The position numbers were made by a program, and so were the translations under genes. Below, one piece after another: positions 17,101-24,939 of a DNA stretch of 64,000 nucleotides. The stretch's first letter is position 1, and each line of letters starts with the position of its first letter. The stretch is from Collinsella sp. (GTDB lineage: Bacteria; Actinomycetota; Coriobacteriia; Coriobacteriales; Coriobacteriaceae): positions 62,001 through 126,000 of the forward strand of contig DXLU01000020.1 of assembly GCA_019414565.1 (NCBI GenBank), in the 5' to 3' direction. Below the pieces are notes generated by a model. That model saw nothing but the letters and a program-made list of their open reading frames with translations, searched no databases and was not told the DNA's origin.

Positions 17101-18060
17101 CTGCGCGTTATCGACCCAAGTCTGAGTCTTGCCCTGGGCATCGCGACCAATGACGGTCACATTTGCGGCAACCTGGTCCTTAACGACAGGGGACGAGCTA
17201 CCAGCCGTATAGGCAAACTCAATCTTCTGCCCCTGGGTGAGCTTGACGCTGCTCGCACCAACCGAGGAAGACGCGCCGTCGACGAACAGCTGCCAGAAGG
17301 CATAAGTCGTCGGATCGTAGGCAAGCGTGCGACCATCGCTCGGGGATGTGATGCTTTCGAGGTAGAAACCGTATGCCGTGTTCGGTTCGTACTTCGCCTT
17401 GAAGCCCGTCTTCTCCTGCAGCTTAATGAAGGCATCCGCAGCCGTCGCGCCCTCGTCGAGCTTGAGCTGCGTAGGCGCCACCCAGGTCTGAGCCTTGCCG
17501 TCGGCATCGGTGCCGATAATCGAGAACGAGACCTCGACTTGCTTCTTGGCGACATCGCCAGTTTCTGTCGGGTTCTCCGTCTGAACGGCAGCCGCGGCGG
17601 CAGATCCTGCTTGGCCAGCGGATGCCGTCGAAGACTGCTCGCTCGTAGCAGGGCTCTCCCCCGTCGCCGAGCCTTCGTCGCCAGTTGCTGCCTCTGTTAT
17701 GGCTGCACTACCTGCAGGCGCGCCCTCGGAATCCGAAACCTCGGCGCCGCTCTGCTCAGCGGTGCCGCCCGCAAGCGCTGCGTCCTCGCCCGGCGTCGCA
17801 GCCTGAGCCACGGCCTCGGCAATGCCCTCGGCGCCCTCGGCCCACAACTGAGCCGGCGTGGTGCCAAAGGCCATCGCGAAGGCCAGGAATGCCACCAGGC
17901 CGCGCTTGGCTACACCGCGTGCAATCGCGCCACGGCGATGCAACGAGACGCGCTCGCGCTCGTCCTCAAACATATCCATTTGTCCCCCATTGTCTGTACT
18001 TGGAGCGTTGCCTTGAGGCTGCCCCGCGTCATCGCGCATGTTGCGCTCGAGTTCCCCCAT
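14170..18060 (-). CDS. Large surface protein: four DUF4430 domains, beta-propeller, InlB-type repeat
   Basis: 1296 residues. A basic segment and hydrophobic signal/anchor (about 42-70, ending TTPAQLWA) are followed by an Ala/Ser/Glu-rich linker. Four DUF4430-like units (approximately 175-280, 290-390, 395-500, 505-615) each contain a TW/VW opening, a YWxxxxxG core and a GDxVTxxYx end. A PQQ/WD-like propeller (about 640-1010) and one InlB/Flg_new-type repeat (DGYTFGGWFTDEA, YAKWTK) follow. A Lys/Asp/Ser stalk leads to ETGTNP, a hydrophobic helix and a KRR tail, a sorting-signal layout without canonical LPxTG. Start at 18060 (MGELERN) follows GGAGGGAAGAG; the region further upstream is riboswitch leader. 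Role inferred: cell-surface ligand capture, perhaps cobalamin. Confidence 0.82.
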   Translation of the reverse strand: MGELERNMRDDAGQPQGNAPSTDNGGQMDMFEDERERVSLHRRGAIARGVAKRGLVAFLAFAMAFGTTPAQLWAEGAEGIAEAVAQAATPGEDAALAGGTAEQSGAEVSDSEGAPAGSAAITEAATGDEGSATGESPATSEQSSTASAGQAGSAAAAAVQTENPTETGDVAKKQVEVSFSIIGTDADGKAQTWVAPTQLKLDEGATAADAFIKLQEKTGFKAKYEPNTAYGFYLESITSPSDGRTLAYDPTTYAFWQLFVDGASSSVGASSVKLTQGQKIEFAYTAGSSSPVVKDQVAANVTVIGRDAQGKTQTWVDNAQYVVTSGSSALDLTKVALEANDIDAVAAGSFILSLKYNGVELGTPLDYSTYWQLFINGKSSDYTADNVTIHAGDTVTWFYGGWGDQLPSDSVHASVQVLGKDKDGKQQVWASTGQTSLKAGSTAKDLLEQTGLKLDAGESSWGWFLNGIYSPFDDESYCGYDAATNSYWRFYVKGKSDVKYKLADVGAGAYELHEGDAVTFMYGADADALPGQVLGSVDVIGPDVNGNNTRWGSASNVSLPEGSTAQDLIETVLKAKSVDYNASQSGAYWFLNSITSPFDHKPYVWDAATNKYWHLYINGEPSLLCANQITLKSGDKVTLAYTTDDSAMPDPDKIAVNPSATTPDWDTEWAGYGNSGNGSTVTDAKTPAQAAGLKWAFDWKAESGQQYANCSEPVIANGFVYIATENELIKIDSSTGKKVASAPLASKVSYTSRPIYTNGLIIVPLNGGAVQAITADKLICKWLTPGLTDLTQSSCTVVSDGEYVYVGSVDISYDENYNATYGNGSFARIKIATGEVSWQNIDPAEGYYWTGAALTDKYAIVPTSAGTLKCIDKTTGDVVSTMKLGALANADCVADPSNGSTFYQMTHDGKLHVISLSAKGMLSEQKTVDLGLTNNMSAPAVSGDNLIVGGQTATGSALVLYNLKTGKTTMVAAADGKALPAGLNGIAATPLVSVQGGKTYVYFTVNSADSKDYVNYSAGGGVYRYTLGDAEATQIYDAAGHYQYCDSPVIADASGNLYYINDSGTLFKLGAVESWTVAFNSNGGPACDTKFVATADGKLVKPADPTRDGYTFGGWFTDEACTQAYDFSTPVTADLTLYAKWTKNAVNPGGNGGSGTNGGNGGAGNGSGAGTGTGSGSGTKGQQAGGAIAPGHKPTTKTTVSTKTETKDNKSDKKDTDKSDKKDEKKSDKKSDKKDSKSDKKSDSKSDTGAASTTTAKKSSSASEQETGTNPLAIVGVAAGVIGLAIVGVFVFTKRR

Positions 18061-18149
18061 CGGGATCTCTCTTCCCTCCAGAGCCCTATGCACACCGGCA
18101 GCATACGCCGCAGCCGCATGCAAGATGGGAGGCGATCCGACTTAACCTT

Positions 18150-18300
18150 AACGGCTCAGGCGCGCCGTCCGATCTGCGACGCGAACATCCCGAGCCAAGA
18201 GGAATTACGGTTACTGGTACAGCCGGGGACTTGCACCCCGATTCTCCCAAACGCGCAGGAAAACCGCGCATTCGTGCGTCTCCGCACCACCATCTAGGCC
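18150..18300 (-). promoter_or_regulatory. Cobalamin riboswitch (probable)
   Basis: On the minus strand the leader of the DUF4430 operon contains GGGAGAATCGGGGTGCAAG followed by TCCCCGGCTGTACCAGTAAC and CGTAA. This fits the conserved cobalamin-riboswitch core (GGGAA, GGTGCAAgTCC, GaCtGtCCCcGcaACtGT). The upstream GGTGGTGCGGAGACGCAC and downstream GGCTCGGGATGTTCGC could be the remaining paired elements, though the usual B12-box wording is degenerate. It ends about 100 nt before the first gene, room for an expression platform. Confidence 0.75.
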
Positions 18301-18331
18301 ATCGATTATTACCGTCAGTATGGTATCACGC

Positions 18332-18359
18332 AAAAGGGCCTCGCACGCAGGCGAAGCCC
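18332..18359 (-). terminator. Intrinsic terminator after AarF-like gene
   Basis: On the minus strand GGGCTTCGC pairs with GCGAGGCCC around a 6-nt loop, followed by TTTTG. It separates the AarF unit from the riboswitch leader. Confidence 0.8.
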
Positions 18360-18410
18360 AAGGTAAAAGCTATTGTTTGCGATAGGAGAATGCGGTGACG
18401 GCCGCAGCCT

Positions 18411-20174
18411 CTAGTGCTTGCCGCCGTGGCTGTTGAGCCAGATATTGCGACCCAGCATAAGCGCCAGCACCAGCGCGCTCACGTAGCCCATAAAGCCAAT
18501 GACCGGGATACCAAACACAACCGGCTCGATGCGTGCGTAGTACACCACCGACGAACCGATAAACAGGCCGGCAATCACAATTGCCATCGACATGCGGTCG
18601 ATAATTCCGCCCAGCTGTCGCAGCGCCTTATCGCTGCTCATAATCTGCGTGTTCACCTTAAGCTGGCCGCGCGTGAGCATACGCGAAGCCAAGCCCAGAT
18701 ACTCGGCCGCCTCGAGCGAACCCTTGGCCGCGCGATAGCTGCTCGCGGCAAGATCGCGTCCCATATCACGCACGCGCGCATAGGTGCTTTTTTCGTTTTT
18801 GATATGCGTCTGGATAATCTGGATCATGTTGACGTTGGGCATGTACTCGGTCAACAGGCCCTCGAGCGTCACCATGCCGCGGGCGAACATCGTCACCACA
18901 CTCGGCAGCTCAACGTCGTTTTTGCGCGCCAGGTTTAACAGCGAGGTCAAAAACTCGCCGATGTCCAAATCCTTCAGGTCAAGGCCCGCAAAGTCAGCCA
19001 CGATAAAGTCAAGATCGGACAAAAAGGCCGAATGATCGAGCTCAGCCGAGTCGCCACGCGTCACGGCGAAGCGCATGAGCGAATCCTTGAGCTTGGGCAC
19101 GTCACCCTCGGCCACGGCGAAAATCATGTCCTTGACGATACCGCGATCGTGACTCGACATGCGTCCGACCATGCCCAAGTCGATAAAGTAAACGATGCCG
19201 TCCTTGAGAATAATGTTTCCCGCATGCGGGTCGGCATGGAAAAAGCCGTCGTCGAGCACCTGCGTCGAGTAGTCCTCGACAATCGCGGCACCGATCTTTT
19301 CCAAGTCATAGCCCTCGGCCACCAAGCGTTCAGGATCGGCGATCGAAATGCCGTCGACGTAGTCCATAACCACCACGTGCTCGGTGCACAGGTCCAGATA
19401 GGATTTAGGGCACGTCACGCCATGAACGCTCTTATGGAACTCGTAGAAGTCGTTGAGGTTTTTGGCCTCGGCCAAAAAGTTGGTCTCCTCGCGAAACGAA
19501 GTCCACAACTCCTCGACTACGCCGTGCAGATCAACGAATTGATCGGTGTTGACGAACTTGGAAACGATACGCACCACCGAGCGGATGATATCGATGTCCT
19601 GTGCCATAACCTGCTGCGCACCGGGGCGCTGCACCTTGACGGCCACGTCCTCGCCCGTCACCAGACGAGCGCGGTGCACCTGCGCGAGTGATGCGCTACC
19701 AAGCGGATTGGGGTCGATCGCATCGAACATCTCCCCCAGGCGCAGGCCGTATTCTTCTTCCAGACAACTGAGTACGACCTCGTACGGCACCGGCTCCACG
19801 TCGGACCGCAGACGACGCAGCTCGTCGCAAAAGCGTTGCGGCAGAATCTCGGACCGGTTAGCCAGAATCTGCCCCATCTTAACGAACATGGGGCCGAGTT
19901 CCTCGAGCAGGCGGCGCAAACGAACCGGCGTGAGGTTATCCCACACGCGGTACTTTTTGACCAGGCGAACAATCTGCCCGATGCGCTCGCGGCGACCCGC
20001 CGGCGTGAGCTGGTATTCCTCATCCGGCGCCATCGCCTCGGGCTCCTCGGGGACCATATCGACAGCGCGCGGCTTCTTGCGAGCGCCCGAGACGGCGGCG
20101 TCGACCTCATCGACAACCGCCGCCTCGTCACCCAAGGGATCTAGATTGTTGTAATCGGTGGTGGAATCTGCCAT
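18411..20174 (-). CDS. AarF/ABC1/UbiB family atypical kinase
   Basis: 587 residues. UbiB-family atypical protein kinases act on isoprenoid lipid or quinone metabolism; the precise reaction is unsettled. Visible motifs: the family-specific KMGQILANRSEILP near 111, AVKVQRPGAQ near 180 with the ATP-binding lysine, FFHADPHAGNI near 303 and YFIDLGMVGR near 319. Two membrane helices end the protein (about 525-580), as in UbiB. A 138-residue helical protein gene ends 8 nt upstream on the same strand, so the pair is probably co-transcribed. A ubiquinone role is unlikely in the inferred organism; another prenyl lipid is more probable. Confidence 0.88.
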   Translation of the reverse strand: MADSTTDYNNLDPLGDEAAVVDEVDAAVSGARKKPRAVDMVPEEPEAMAPDEEYQLTPAGRRERIGQIVRLVKKYRVWDNLTPVRLRRLLEELGPMFVKMGQILANRSEILPQRFCDELRRLRSDVEPVPYEVVLSCLEEEYGLRLGEMFDAIDPNPLGSASLAQVHRARLVTGEDVAVKVQRPGAQQVMAQDIDIIRSVVRIVSKFVNTDQFVDLHGVVEELWTSFREETNFLAEAKNLNDFYEFHKSVHGVTCPKSYLDLCTEHVVVMDYVDGISIADPERLVAEGYDLEKIGAAIVEDYSTQVLDDGFFHADPHAGNIILKDGIVYFIDLGMVGRMSSHDRGIVKDMIFAVAEGDVPKLKDSLMRFAVTRGDSAELDHSAFLSDLDFIVADFAGLDLKDLDIGEFLTSLLNLARKNDVELPSVVTMFARGMVTLEGLLTEYMPNVNMIQIIQTHIKNEKSTYARVRDMGRDLAASSYRAAKGSLEAAEYLGLASRMLTRGQLKVNTQIMSSDKALRQLGGIIDRMSMAIVIAGLFIGSSVVYYARIEPVVFGIPVIGFMGYVSALVLALMLGRNIWLNSHGGKH

Positions 20175-20182
20175 CTGCGCTG

Positions 20183-20599
20183 CTACTCGACCTCTTCGGT
20201 ATCCTTCGCATCGTCGGGCTCAACGGACTCGACGGGCACCGAGGTCACGTTGTCCTCGACCGAATCGACGATGTCGCGCACATGGGCCAGGAAGGCCGTG
20301 CGCTCGGGAGCGGTCATAACGCGGACGCGGGCAAGGATGAGCTCGTCGAGCACGCGCTGGGCCGCGGTCTCGCCCTGCATGCCCAAGCGCTCGGTCAGAT
20401 CGGAGATGGTGCCACCGGCCTGCTCGAACATGTCGGACACACTGCGGGCGATATCGGGGGTGGCGGTGTCCTTGCGCACCTGTTCGCCCTTGGTATTAAG
20501 GTCGTCGAGGACCTTCTTGCCGCCTTCGACGGCAACGGCGGCAGCGCCAAAGCCAACGTTGATGGCGCCGTTAACAAGCTGATCGAGTTTCATAACCAT
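20183..20599 (-). CDS. Phasin-like helical protein paired with AarF-like kinase
   Basis: 138 residues, predicted almost entirely helical, with an amphipathic N-terminal half (KLDQLVNGAINVGFGAAAVAVEGGKKVLDDL) and an acidic C-terminal tail. The N-terminal pattern resembles small phasin-like proteins encoded next to UbiB-type kinases. ATG at 20599 has GGAG 6 nt upstream; a TTG at 20611 is less likely. Only 8 nt separate its stop from the kinase start. It may help localise or regulate the kinase at the membrane; this is inference from adjacency. Confidence 0.7.
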   Translation of the reverse strand: MVMKLDQLVNGAINVGFGAAAVAVEGGKKVLDDLNTKGEQVRKDTATPDIARSVSDMFEQAGGTISDLTERLGMQGETAAQRVLDELILARVRVMTAPERTAFLAHVRDIVDSVEDNVTSVPVESVEPDDAKDTEEVE

Positions 20600-20698
20600 G
20601 GTTGTCTCCAATCACAAACAACTGCATTGGCGTTCTTGTACCCAAGATTGAGTGAAAGCGACAAAGCGTTTTAGCGCTATTCGATCGACGGGAAATCC

Positions 20699-22222
20699 CT
20701 ACCTCACGTTGTCGTTCATCGCGAAAGAGTTCTTCATGGCGCAGCTCGTGGTGTAGAGCACCTTACCCAGTAGAGCATCGGTCTCTACGCGAACACGCTC
20801 GGCAAAGGCCTCATTGGCGCGTGCAAGTTCGGCAGGTACCTCGGCCTCAGGCAGAGCGGCTACGGCAGCATCGACGTCATGGATCTGCTTGTGGCCCATG
20901 CCACCGACCTTCTCCTGATAATCCTCGACCGCGCGACCGCACTCATGGAAGCGGACGTCGGCCAGCGCGCCGATCAGGCGGTTGGCCCAGTAGAAGTTTT
21001 CGGACGTCACGCGAGCCTGCGTGTCGGCATAGTACTCGGGCATGGTCTCGACGTTGGCGTACAGCGGAACCAGCGCGTTAAACGAGTTGGAGCCAAAGGC
21101 CATCCACTGCACGGCGCGGTAGGCCGGCTGCGCATAGGGGCGCAGCTGCAGCACGGCGAGCTGGCTGTTACGGTTGATGCCGATGGGACGATAGGCGCCG
21201 CGTGTGGCGGGCGTACCCTTGCTGCCGTAGCAGTCGTACTCCGTGCCCTGGTAGTGGCTCGAAAGCACGTACTTGATGTCCTCGATGGTCACCTTGCGCT
21301 CAGGCACGCGGCTCCAGGGGATGTCATCGCTCTCGGGCGTGTAGTCGGCCTCGGGACCGTCCCACACATCGCTGGGGTTAAGGCAGCGCTGCATATACCA
21401 GGCGCGCGGCGTGTTGTAGACGTGGTCGCTGTCGCTGTGCGAGCCAAAGGCCTCGCGCGGGTTGAAGACCGCGGCCGGACCGTCGCCCTCGACGCCCAGC
21501 GTCAGGTCCAGATGCCACTCGGCCATCCAGGAGCGCAGGTCGGCGGAGCACATGTGGTCGGCCTGGGCGCCCTCGGCGTCATCCAGGTCAAAGCTATCGA
21601 TACCCAGCTGGTTGGGCATGGTCACATAAGCGTCATCGGGCACGCGCTTGGCGATCCAGTGGTGACCGCCGATGGTCTCGAGCCACCAGATCTCGTCCAC
21701 GTCGCTAAAGGCGATGCCGTTGTTCTCGTAGGTGCCATAACGCTCGAGCAGGTCACCCAGAATGCGTACGCCGTCGCGGGCGGATTTGGCATATGGCAGC
21801 ACCAGGGTCACCATGTCCTCCTCGCCCAGACCGCCGGGCTGCGCCGGAACATAGCCGTCCTCGCCCTCGTTGCCCTTGGCGGGCACGTAGTCGACGAGCG
21901 GGTCGGCGCCGCGAACGCGCTCGTTGGTGGTGAGCGTCTCGGTTGCGGACATGCCCACATTGAGCTCGTTGAAACCGGCCTCGGCCCAGATGCCGTGGCC
22001 CGGGACAACATCGGGGACGCTCGTGTAGCGCATGGGGTTATCGGGCAGCTCAACGGTCAGGTGACTCAGGACGCTCGTGTAGACGCGCGGCTGCTCGTCG
22101 GGATGCACCACGCGCATGCGCTTGGGCTCAAACACCCCGTTGGACGAGTCCTCGTTGCGAGCAACCAACGTCGACCCGTCGTAGCTCGCGTTCTTACCAA
22201 CCAAAATCGTTGTGCACGGCAT
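20699..22222 (-). CDS. C69 family dipeptidase
   Basis: 507 residues of the peptidase C69 (PepD-like, Ntn-hydrolase) family, cleaving dipeptides. The catalytic residue is Cys3 of MPCTT; in this family the short propeptide is removed so that the cysteine becomes N-terminal. The family block GSTLVARNEDSS follows at about 16-27. ATG at 22222 is supported by AAGGAGG 6 nt upstream; the ATG at 22228 directly abuts that Shine-Dalgarno and is unlikely. No signal peptide, so cytoplasmic. On the minus strand a TACACT-like -10 lies in the gap after folD, suggesting independent transcription. Confidence 0.88.
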   Translation of the reverse strand: MPCTTILVGKNASYDGSTLVARNEDSSNGVFEPKRMRVVHPDEQPRVYTSVLSHLTVELPDNPMRYTSVPDVVPGHGIWAEAGFNELNVGMSATETLTTNERVRGADPLVDYVPAKGNEGEDGYVPAQPGGLGEEDMVTLVLPYAKSARDGVRILGDLLERYGTYENNGIAFSDVDEIWWLETIGGHHWIAKRVPDDAYVTMPNQLGIDSFDLDDAEGAQADHMCSADLRSWMAEWHLDLTLGVEGDGPAAVFNPREAFGSHSDSDHVYNTPRAWYMQRCLNPSDVWDGPEADYTPESDDIPWSRVPERKVTIEDIKYVLSSHYQGTEYDCYGSKGTPATRGAYRPIGINRNSQLAVLQLRPYAQPAYRAVQWMAFGSNSFNALVPLYANVETMPEYYADTQARVTSENFYWANRLIGALADVRFHECGRAVEDYQEKVGGMGHKQIHDVDAAVAALPEAEVPAELARANEAFAERVRVETDALLGKVLYTTSCAMKNSFAMNDNVR

Positions 22223-22321
22223 GCGCATCCTCCTTGAGCGAAGAAATCAAACGATAACAGTGTATCGCTTCGGCGCAGAAAGGGCGAAACCGCGGCCTCG
22301 GCAGCCCTTGTGGTCAAAAGC

Positions 22322-23176
22322 CTATTTCGATGCGCGCTCGGCCGCCTCGATCACGTGTTTGGCGAGGATCGCCGTCGTCACAGCGCCCACGCCGCCCGGC
22401 ACGGGCGTGATGGCGTTAACAACCGGCTCCGCAGCATCAAAATCGACGTCCCCGACCAGCTTGCCAGCGGCCTCGTCCCAATTAATGCCAACATCGATGA
22501 TCGTCTGGTCCTCGCGAATGGCATCCACGCCAATCGTGTGCGCGCGTCCAACGGCGGCAACCACAATGTCGGCAGCACGGCACTCGGCAGCAAGGTCGCG
22601 CGTATGCGTATGGCACGTCGTCACGGTCGCATTGCGCGCCGTAAGCATGGCGGCAACAGGACGCCCGATCACCAGCGAGCGCCCGACCACAGCAACCTTA
22701 GCTCCATCCAGCTCAACGCCGTAATGATCCAGCAAAGCAAGCACGGCTTCGGCTGTGCAGGGGGCAAAACCCTCGCCGCGCCCCGAAAGCGTGGTGAGCA
22801 GCGAAGCCGGCGTCATGGAGTCAACGTCTTTGGCAGGATCGAGTGCCGCGGCAACCGCGTCCTCGTCAAGGCCGGCGGGCAGCGGGCGGAACATCAGGCA
22901 GCCATGAACAGACGAATCGGTATTGATGTCCTCGATGGCCGCCAACAGCTCGTCCTGCGAAACATCGGCGGGAAGCAAAACGCGGCGAGCTTCAATGCCA
23001 ACCTTCTCGCAGCGCTTGAGCGCACCGCGCTCGTAGGATAGGTCGTCCTCGCGTTCACCCACACGCACGATAGCCGACGTCGGAACAACGCCCCGCTCGC
23101 GCAGGGCTGCGCAGCGAGCAGCAAGTTCCTCAGTCAACGCGCGGGCGACGGGAGCACCCTTCAGTAGCTCAGCCAT
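22322..23176 (-). CDS. folD: Methylenetetrahydrofolate dehydrogenase/cyclohydrolase FolD
   Basis: Interconverts 5,10-methylene-, 5,10-methenyl- and 10-formyl-tetrahydrofolate with NAD(P). The 284-residue length is typical. Family blocks are present: SYERGALKRCEKVGI with the catalytic Tyr-Lys region, GCLMFRPLP, PCTAEAVLALLDHYGV, VVGRSLVIGRPVAAML and DVGINWDEAAGKLVGDVDF, and the C-terminal TPVPGGVGAVTTAIL. ATG at 23176 begins 2 nt after the stop of the cyclodeaminase gene, indicating translational coupling. With that gene and the distant fhs it forms a one-carbon folate route. Confidence 0.95.
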   Translation of the reverse strand: MAELLKGAPVARALTEELAARCAALRERGVVPTSAIVRVGEREDDLSYERGALKRCEKVGIEARRVLLPADVSQDELLAAIEDINTDSSVHGCLMFRPLPAGLDEDAVAAALDPAKDVDSMTPASLLTTLSGRGEGFAPCTAEAVLALLDHYGVELDGAKVAVVGRSLVIGRPVAAMLTARNATVTTCHTHTRDLAAECRAADIVVAAVGRAHTIGVDAIREDQTIIDVGINWDEAAGKLVGDVDFDAAEPVVNAITPVPGGVGAVTTAILAKHVIEAAERASK

Positions 23177-23178
23177 GG

Positions 23179-23811
23179 CTATCCCCTCTTCCTTGCGGCG
23201 TCGGCGGCGCGGCGCGCCAGCGCATCGGCGCGCGGCAACCACATGTCGAGCAACTCATCACACGCCGTCTCGAGCTCCTCAGCACGAGCGCGATCCTTCA
23301 TAGACGTGGTGTTCGCAAAGAGCGTCAAGCTCGCGCCCTGCATAGCAGAACGGCAGAACACGGCGCCGCACGCCACATCGGACAGCAGCTGACGCGAACC
23401 CTTGTCGGCCATGTCCTCGAGCAGCGCCAGTGCACGCCCGCAGGCATCCATAATGCGATACGGCGGCATAGCGGCCACATGCAGCGCATCCTGAATCGCG
23501 GTCGCTCGAGCCGGATCGTCACGCGGAATACCGTACGCCGCGGACACCTGCCCATAGGCACGAACGTCCTCGGCAACCAACTCGACAAGCTCCTGGGCCA
23601 GCTCATCAGCCTGGGCAAACGCGCGCGTCAGGTCATCCGCGCGATCGGCAAGCGTGGGGTTGGTCGCGCCGTAGCGCGCGACCATCCCGCACAGCGAGGC
23701 GCCCAGCGCACCCACAAAGGCGCTCGCGCTGCCGCCGCCGGGCACCGGCTCGCGCGCGGCAAGCGCCTCGGCAAACCCGCGGCAGGTCTTGTCCATCATC
23801 TCTTGGCTCAT
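23179..23811 (-). CDS. Cyclodeaminase/cyclohydrolase family protein (FchA-like)
   Basis: About 210 residues, all-helical, matching the FTCD C-terminal cyclodeaminase family that includes methenyltetrahydrofolate cyclohydrolase FchA. The signature PVPGGGSASAFVGALGASLCGMV sits near residues 20-42. Given direct coupling to folD, a methenyl-THF cyclohydrolase role is likely; formiminotetrahydrofolate cyclodeaminase is the alternative, but no histidine-degradation gene is nearby. ATG at 23811 with GAAGG 9 nt upstream is chosen over ATG at 23817, which is only 3 nt away from it. Confidence 0.85.
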   Translation of the reverse strand: MSQEMMDKTCRGFAEALAAREPVPGGGSASAFVGALGASLCGMVARYGATNPTLADRADDLTRAFAQADELAQELVELVAEDVRAYGQVSAAYGIPRDDPARATAIQDALHVAAMPPYRIMDACGRALALLEDMADKGSRQLLSDVACGAVFCRSAMQGASLTLFANTTSMKDRARAEELETACDELLDMWLPRADALARRAADAARKRG

Positions 23812-23973
23812 ACACATGCACCTTCAAGTCATATACATCGGTCGAGCGGCAACCGCCGACCGACCGCATCGATCACATAATGGTGCTAAGTCTAGCCCAT
23901 AAGCACATGAGCGTCAGCGCACCTGGCCATCGCGGATTTCTATGGCACACGATAGGCGGCAGCGACACAAACA

Positions 23974-23989
23974 TGGGACACATGGCCCA
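23974..23989. promoter_or_regulatory. 16-bp palindromic operator-like site, copy 1
   Basis: TGGGACACATGGCCCA fits TGGGnCAnnTGnCCCA, a palindrome at 12 of 12 specified positions. The same 16 bases recur at 24940-24955, upstream of the paralogous lipoprotein. Copy 1 lies 199 nt before the first lipoprotein ATG and about 56 nt before a candidate leader ORF. Confidence 0.6.
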
Positions 23990-24045
23990 CGTTTCGAGAC
24001 TCCCGGGCAGCGGCAACTGGGGCATACATATAGGTAAGGAGCCCT

Positions 24046-24192
24046 ATGTTGGGGCAACGCTCGCCACGACACCGGACGACGAATGGAGGAATAACCGCAC
24101 AGCAAACAAAGGCATCATGTGCATGCGTAACCGCCGCCCCAGCGATCCGCGGCACACGATGTCCCTGGCAGACAAGGAGGACGCCACCATGA
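24046..24192 (+). CDS. Candidate 48-residue leader ORF coupled to lipoprotein gene
   Basis: ATG at 24046 has TAAGGAG 5 nt upstream, a strong ribosome-binding site. The frame runs 48 codons and ends in a TGA that overlaps the next gene's ATG (ATGA), the classical arrangement for translational coupling. The peptide is basic and Thr/Pro/Arg-rich without a recognised domain, so it may be a regulatory leader rather than a functional protein. It could also be chance. Confidence 0.35.
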   Translation: MLGQRSPRHRTTNGGITAQQTKASCACVTAAPAIRGTRCPWQTRRTPP

Positions 24193-24788
24193 AGAAAAAG
24201 ACCCTATCGATCCTTTCCCTTTGCATCGCCCTCTTTGCCGTGTTTGCCCTTGTCGGCTGCGACGGGAGCGCATCGGGCGGCGGCAGCGCCTCCAAGAGCG
24301 AGAGCAAGGAAAAGGTCCCCGTCGCCAAGAAGACCGACTTTATCTGGTTTAAGGTCGAGATGCCCGAGGGCGTCGGCGTAAGCGACTCCGCCGGCAAGAA
24401 TGCCGACAGGGTTCAGCTCACCTTCCCCGAAGACGAGAACGCCTCGGCCGATCGCTTTATCCCCGTTTGGAAAAAAGCGCTGACGGCCGAGGAATCCCAC
24501 GCCGACCAGGCGGAAAAGAAGGGGGATACGTTCCAGTGGAAGGATGGCGGGTCCGTCGAGTATAACGGCAGGACGTGGCTCGTCGGAACATACGAGGACA
24601 ACAGCGGCATCTCAACCATGCTTTTTACCGACGTTGAGCCGGGAAGCGCCTACGTCCTCATCTCGAACTTCGACCAGCACAAGAAAGAAGCCGAGACACT
24701 CCTCAACTCCATCGAGTTCCCCGACGACATGAAGAAAGCAGTTGACGAGGCACGCGAAGTCGAGATTTCGAGCATCGAGATCAAGTAA
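24189..24788 (+). CDS. Secreted lipoprotein, paralog 1
   Basis: 199 residues with a typical lipoprotein signal peptide: MKKKTLS, a hydrophobic core and lipobox LVGC with Cys24 as the acylation site. A Gly/Ser-rich tether follows, then a compact domain beginning KTDFIWFKVEMPEGV. ATG at 24189 follows AAGGAGG at optimal spacing. The downstream gene at 25030 encodes a paralog sharing the DFIWFKVE(M/V)PEGV core, ADRxQ(L/F)xF, SDRFIPV-like and YNGxTW motifs. The domain resembles small extracytoplasmic proteins of unknown function in Gram-positive bacteria. An intrinsic terminator follows. Confidence 0.82.
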   Translation: MKKKTLSILSLCIALFAVFALVGCDGSASGGGSASKSESKEKVPVAKKTDFIWFKVEMPEGVGVSDSAGKNADRVQLTFPEDENASADRFIPVWKKALTAEESHADQAEKKGDTFQWKDGGSVEYNGRTWLVGTYEDNSGISTMLFTDVEPGSAYVLISNFDQHKKEAETLLNSIEFPDDMKKAVDEAREVEISSIEIK

Positions 24789-24858
24789 CGGGGCACCCGC
24801 ACGTGCCTATGCGCACCCGCGCACATGCGCTCCATTAAAACAACGGGCGCCCAACCCG

Positions 24859-24893
24859 GGGAGGGCCGACGACATCGGCCCTCCCCTCTTTTG
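24859..24893 (+). terminator. Intrinsic terminator after lipoprotein 1
   Basis: GGGAGGGCCGA (24859-24869) pairs perfectly with TCGGCCCTCCC (24875-24885), followed by CTCTTTT. Confidence 0.88.
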
Positions 24894-24939
24894 TGCCCGC
24901 GTATATTGCCACTTGTCGGCGCAAATCCTGCCCCCAGAA

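Noticed and set aside
13981..18297. Two very long reading frames on the plus strand (about 737 and 692 codons) opposite the DUF4430 gene
   Set aside because: They are antisense shadows caused by GC-rich codon bias; they lack ribosome-binding sites and family motifs, while the minus strand encodes clear domains.
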